Source of the DNA: Chloroflexota bacterium
GTDB lineage: Bacteria; Chloroflexota; Dehalococcoidia; UBA2979
Length of the DNA stretch: 64,000 nucleotides
Direction: 5' to 3'
NCBI GenBank assembly: GCA_947472995.1
Contig: CANJBO010000006.1
Coordinates: forward strand, 1-64,000
The notes beneath the pieces were generated by a model. The model saw nothing but the letters and a program-made list of their open reading frames with translations. It was not told the DNA's origin and ran no database searches. Position numbers and translations under genes: made by a program. This document shows, one piece after another, positions 61,794-64,000 of the stretch; position 1 is the stretch's first letter; each line of letters starts with the position of its first letter.

Positions 61794-62525
61794 TTGCCCG
61801 CGTTCGACGCGGGGCGCATCGAGGTCGTCTCGTTCGACCTCGACGGCACGCTGCTCGACTCACGCTCCGCATGGCGACGCGGGTTTGAGGCGCCGTTCGC
61901 GCGCCTCGCCGAGCGACACCCCTCGCTGCTGACGCTGGGCGACTTCGCGCACGTGCACGACCACGTGTTCCAGCCGTTCCTCATGGCGCTCTGGGAGCGC
62001 GACCGCGGCGAGTGGACGCCCGACTACGTGCGGGACGGCTGGCGCCTGCTCCTCGATCACCACGCAACGACCGACCACGCCGCGGCCGACGCCGCGTTCG
62101 AGGAGTACGAGTCGACGTGGCCCGGCCTGATGCAGCTGTTCGAGGAGTCGCTCGCCGTCCTCGAGGCGGTGCAGGCGCGCTACCCGATGGTGCTGCTGAC
62201 GAACGGCAACACCACGCAGCAGCGCATGAAGATCGTCGCGCACGACCTCGAACGGTGGTTCCGGCACGTCGTGGTGTCGGAGGAGGTCGGGCTGCTCAAG
62301 CCGGACCCGGCGATCTTCGCGCACGCGATCGCGCCGCTCGGCGCGCTGCCGCATGCAGCGCTGCACATCGGCGACACGCGATCGCAGGACATCGCGGGCG
62401 CGCGCGCGGCGGGCTGGCAGTCCGCGTGGATCAACCGCAGCGGCACCCCCGCCACCGACGAGGATCACCCCGACGTCGAGATCACGTCGCTCGATGAGCT
62501 GGTGGTGTTGCTCGGGTTGCGGTAA
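61794..62525 (+). CDS. HAD-superfamily hydrolase (subfamily IA)
   Basis: VVSFDLDGTLLDSR, LLTNGN, LLKPDPAIF, HIGDTRSQDIAGARAAG; start (TTG) uncertain. Confidence 0.88.
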   Translation: MPAFDAGRIEVVSFDLDGTLLDSRSAWRRGFEAPFARLAERHPSLLTLGDFAHVHDHVFQPFLMALWERDRGEWTPDYVRDGWRLLLDHHATTDHAAADAAFEEYESTWPGLMQLFEESLAVLEAVQARYPMVLLTNGNTTQQRMKIVAHDLERWFRHVVVSEEVGLLKPDPAIFAHAIAPLGALPHAALHIGDTRSQDIAGARAAGWQSAWINRSGTPATDEDHPDVEITSLDELVVLLGLR

Positions 62526-62530
62526 CCCGT

Positions 62531-62782
62531 GCAGGGCGGCCCACCCCTGCCCCTCCCGGCGCGGGAGGGGTTCTGAATCAGAAAGATGTTGTGAGGAGCT
62601 GCGCCCCTCACACTCCCGGCGGAGCCAGAACCGGGAGCCAAATACCGCCGGAATCGGTCGTTCACAACGAGCGACCGGGTCCTGAACAGCGGGGCGCAGT
62701 GCTGATGGGGTGCAACCCCATCAGAGAACCAAACCCCTTCCCGCGCAGGGAAGGGGGGCAGGGGGATGGGCGCCCCGCGATA
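62531..62782. mobile_element. Composite repeat element (end A ... end B, inverted)
   Basis: Left GGGCGGCCCACCCCTGCCCCTCCCGGCGCGGGAGGGGTTCTGA; right CCCCTTCCCGCGCAGGGAAGGGGGGCAGGGGGATGGGCGCCCC; inner hairpin CTGATGGGG-TGCAA-CCCCATCAG. Confidence 0.7.
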
Positions 62783-62794
62783 CCTCGACGGTGG

Positions 62795-63745
62795 TTAGCG
62801 CTTGCGGGCGACGACGCGGCGGACGGCCTGCTCCACGCCCTCGGCGGTGAGGCCCATGATCTCCAGGACCTCGTCCCACGTGCCCGACTCGCCGTAGCGG
62901 TCGTTCACGCCGACGAACTCCATCGGCACGGGCTGCGTGCTCGCGGCGATCGCCTGCGCGCACATCGCGCCGAGGCCCGAGTGGGTCAGGTGCTCCTCCG
63001 CGACGACGATCGCGCCGGTGTCGCGCGCGGCCGCCTCGAGCGCCGCGACGTCGAGGGGGCGGATCGTGCCCATGTTCAGCACGCGCACGGAGATGCCCGC
63101 GCGCTCCAGCACCTCGGCCGCGTCGAGCGAGCGGCCGACGAGCAGCCCGCACGCGACGATCGTCACGTCAGAGCCGTCGCGCAGCATGTTCGCCTTGCCG
63201 ACCTCGAAGCGCGGGCCGTCCGTGTAGATGACAGGGATCTTGGGGCGGCCGGTGCGGATGTACCACGGGCCGGGCGTCGCGATCGCGGCCTCGACCATCG
63301 CCTGCGCCTCGACGACGTCGGCGGGGACGCACACCGTGAAGTTCACGAGCGAGGAGAAGAGCGCGTAGTCCTCGACGGACTGCGCGGACGCGCCGTCCTC
63401 GCCGGTGGAGACGCCGCCGTGGCTGGCGACGATCTTCACGTTGAGGCGGGGCTGCGCGACGGACATGCGGAGCTGGTCGAACGCGTGCTCCGCGAACACC
63501 GCGAACGTCGAGGCGACGACGGTGTGCCCGGTGGTCGCGAGGCCGCCGGCGGCGGAGATCATGTTCTGCTCGGCGACGCCGAACGAGAAGAAGCGCTCGG
63601 GGAACACGTCGCGGAACGTGCGCGCCGACGTGGACTTCCCGAGGTCCGCATCGACGACGACGATGTCGGCGCCCTCCTGCTGCATGCGGACGAGCGTGGG
63701 GCCCAGGGCCTCGCGGGTGGCGGCGGAGGGGAGCGTGGTGGTCAT
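62795..63745 (-). CDS. Transketolase C-terminal subunit
   Basis: RFFSFGVAEQNMISAAGGLATTGHTVVASTFAVF..SHGGVSTGEDGASAQ. Confidence 0.94.
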   Translation of the reverse strand: MTTTLPSAATREALGPTLVRMQQEGADIVVVDADLGKSTSARTFRDVFPERFFSFGVAEQNMISAAGGLATTGHTVVASTFAVFAEHAFDQLRMSVAQPRLNVKIVASHGGVSTGEDGASAQSVEDYALFSSLVNFTVCVPADVVEAQAMVEAAIATPGPWYIRTGRPKIPVIYTDGPRFEVGKANMLRDGSDVTIVACGLLVGRSLDAAEVLERAGISVRVLNMGTIRPLDVAALEAAARDTGAIVVAEEHLTHSGLGAMCAQAIAASTQPVPMEFVGVNDRYGESGTWDEVLEIMGLTAEGVEQAVRRVVARKR

Positions 63746-64000
63746 CAGTCAGCCAGTTCCTGCATCGCGAGCGCGAACTGCTCGGCGTTCGGGGCGGCGC
63801 CGTGGAACCCCGGGTTGTTCTCCATGAAGGAGACGCCCTTGCCCTTCACGGTGTCGAAGATCACCAGCGCCGGCTTGCCGCGCACGTCGCGCGCCCAGGC
63901 CAGTGCCTCCTCGATCGCCTCGTGGTCGTGGCCGTCGATGCCGGCGCGCACTTCCCAGCCGAACGCGCGGTACTTCTCGTCCAGCGGCTCGGTGCGCATC
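63745..64000 (-). CDS. Transketolase N-terminal subunit (partial, runs off the window)
   Basis: FGWEVRAGIDGHDHEAIEEALAWARDVRGKPALVIFDTVKGKGVSFMENNPGFHGAAPN. Confidence 0.92.
   Translation of the reverse strand, partial: MRTEPLDEKYRAFGWEVRAGIDGHDHEAIEEALAWARDVRGKPALVIFDTVKGKGVSFMENNPGFHGAAPNAEQFALAMQELAD

Overview
High-GC bacterial chromosome segment, probably Chloroflexota by gene content (inference only). It carries about 60 protein genes, one tRNA-Thr(CGT), and an origin-proximal block rpmH-rnpA-yidD-lipoprotein-yidC-jag-pfkB-parA-parB. A perfect parS palindrome (ATGTTTCACGTGAAACAT) lies inside the first codons of the lipoprotein gene. Other recognisable blocks are ricT-holB-lysA, groES-groEL under a CIRCE operator, tsaD, moaC-moaA, an rsmJ-like gene, archaeal-type FBPase, folC, fabF, scpB, rimO, a rodZ-like gene, rpsT, murJ, ileS with a T-box leader, proB-proA, and a split transketolase. 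The most unusual feature is the number of dispersed palindromic repeats: about 18 loci in 64 kb, in at least two related families. These include solo hairpins, head-to-head pairs, and three MITE-like composites of about 200-430 bp with inverted ends. One repeat copy forms the N-terminal coding sequence of holB. A second, unrelated 'GCCGGGATACCCGGC' repeat sits between the ileS T-box terminator and the ileS start, between proB and proA, and inside the C-terminus of a small HTH gene. No CRISPR array, transposase, rRNA operon or dnaA gene was seen. Coordinates come from the supplied ORF track plus manual start-codon reading. Family assignments are by eye, without database searches.
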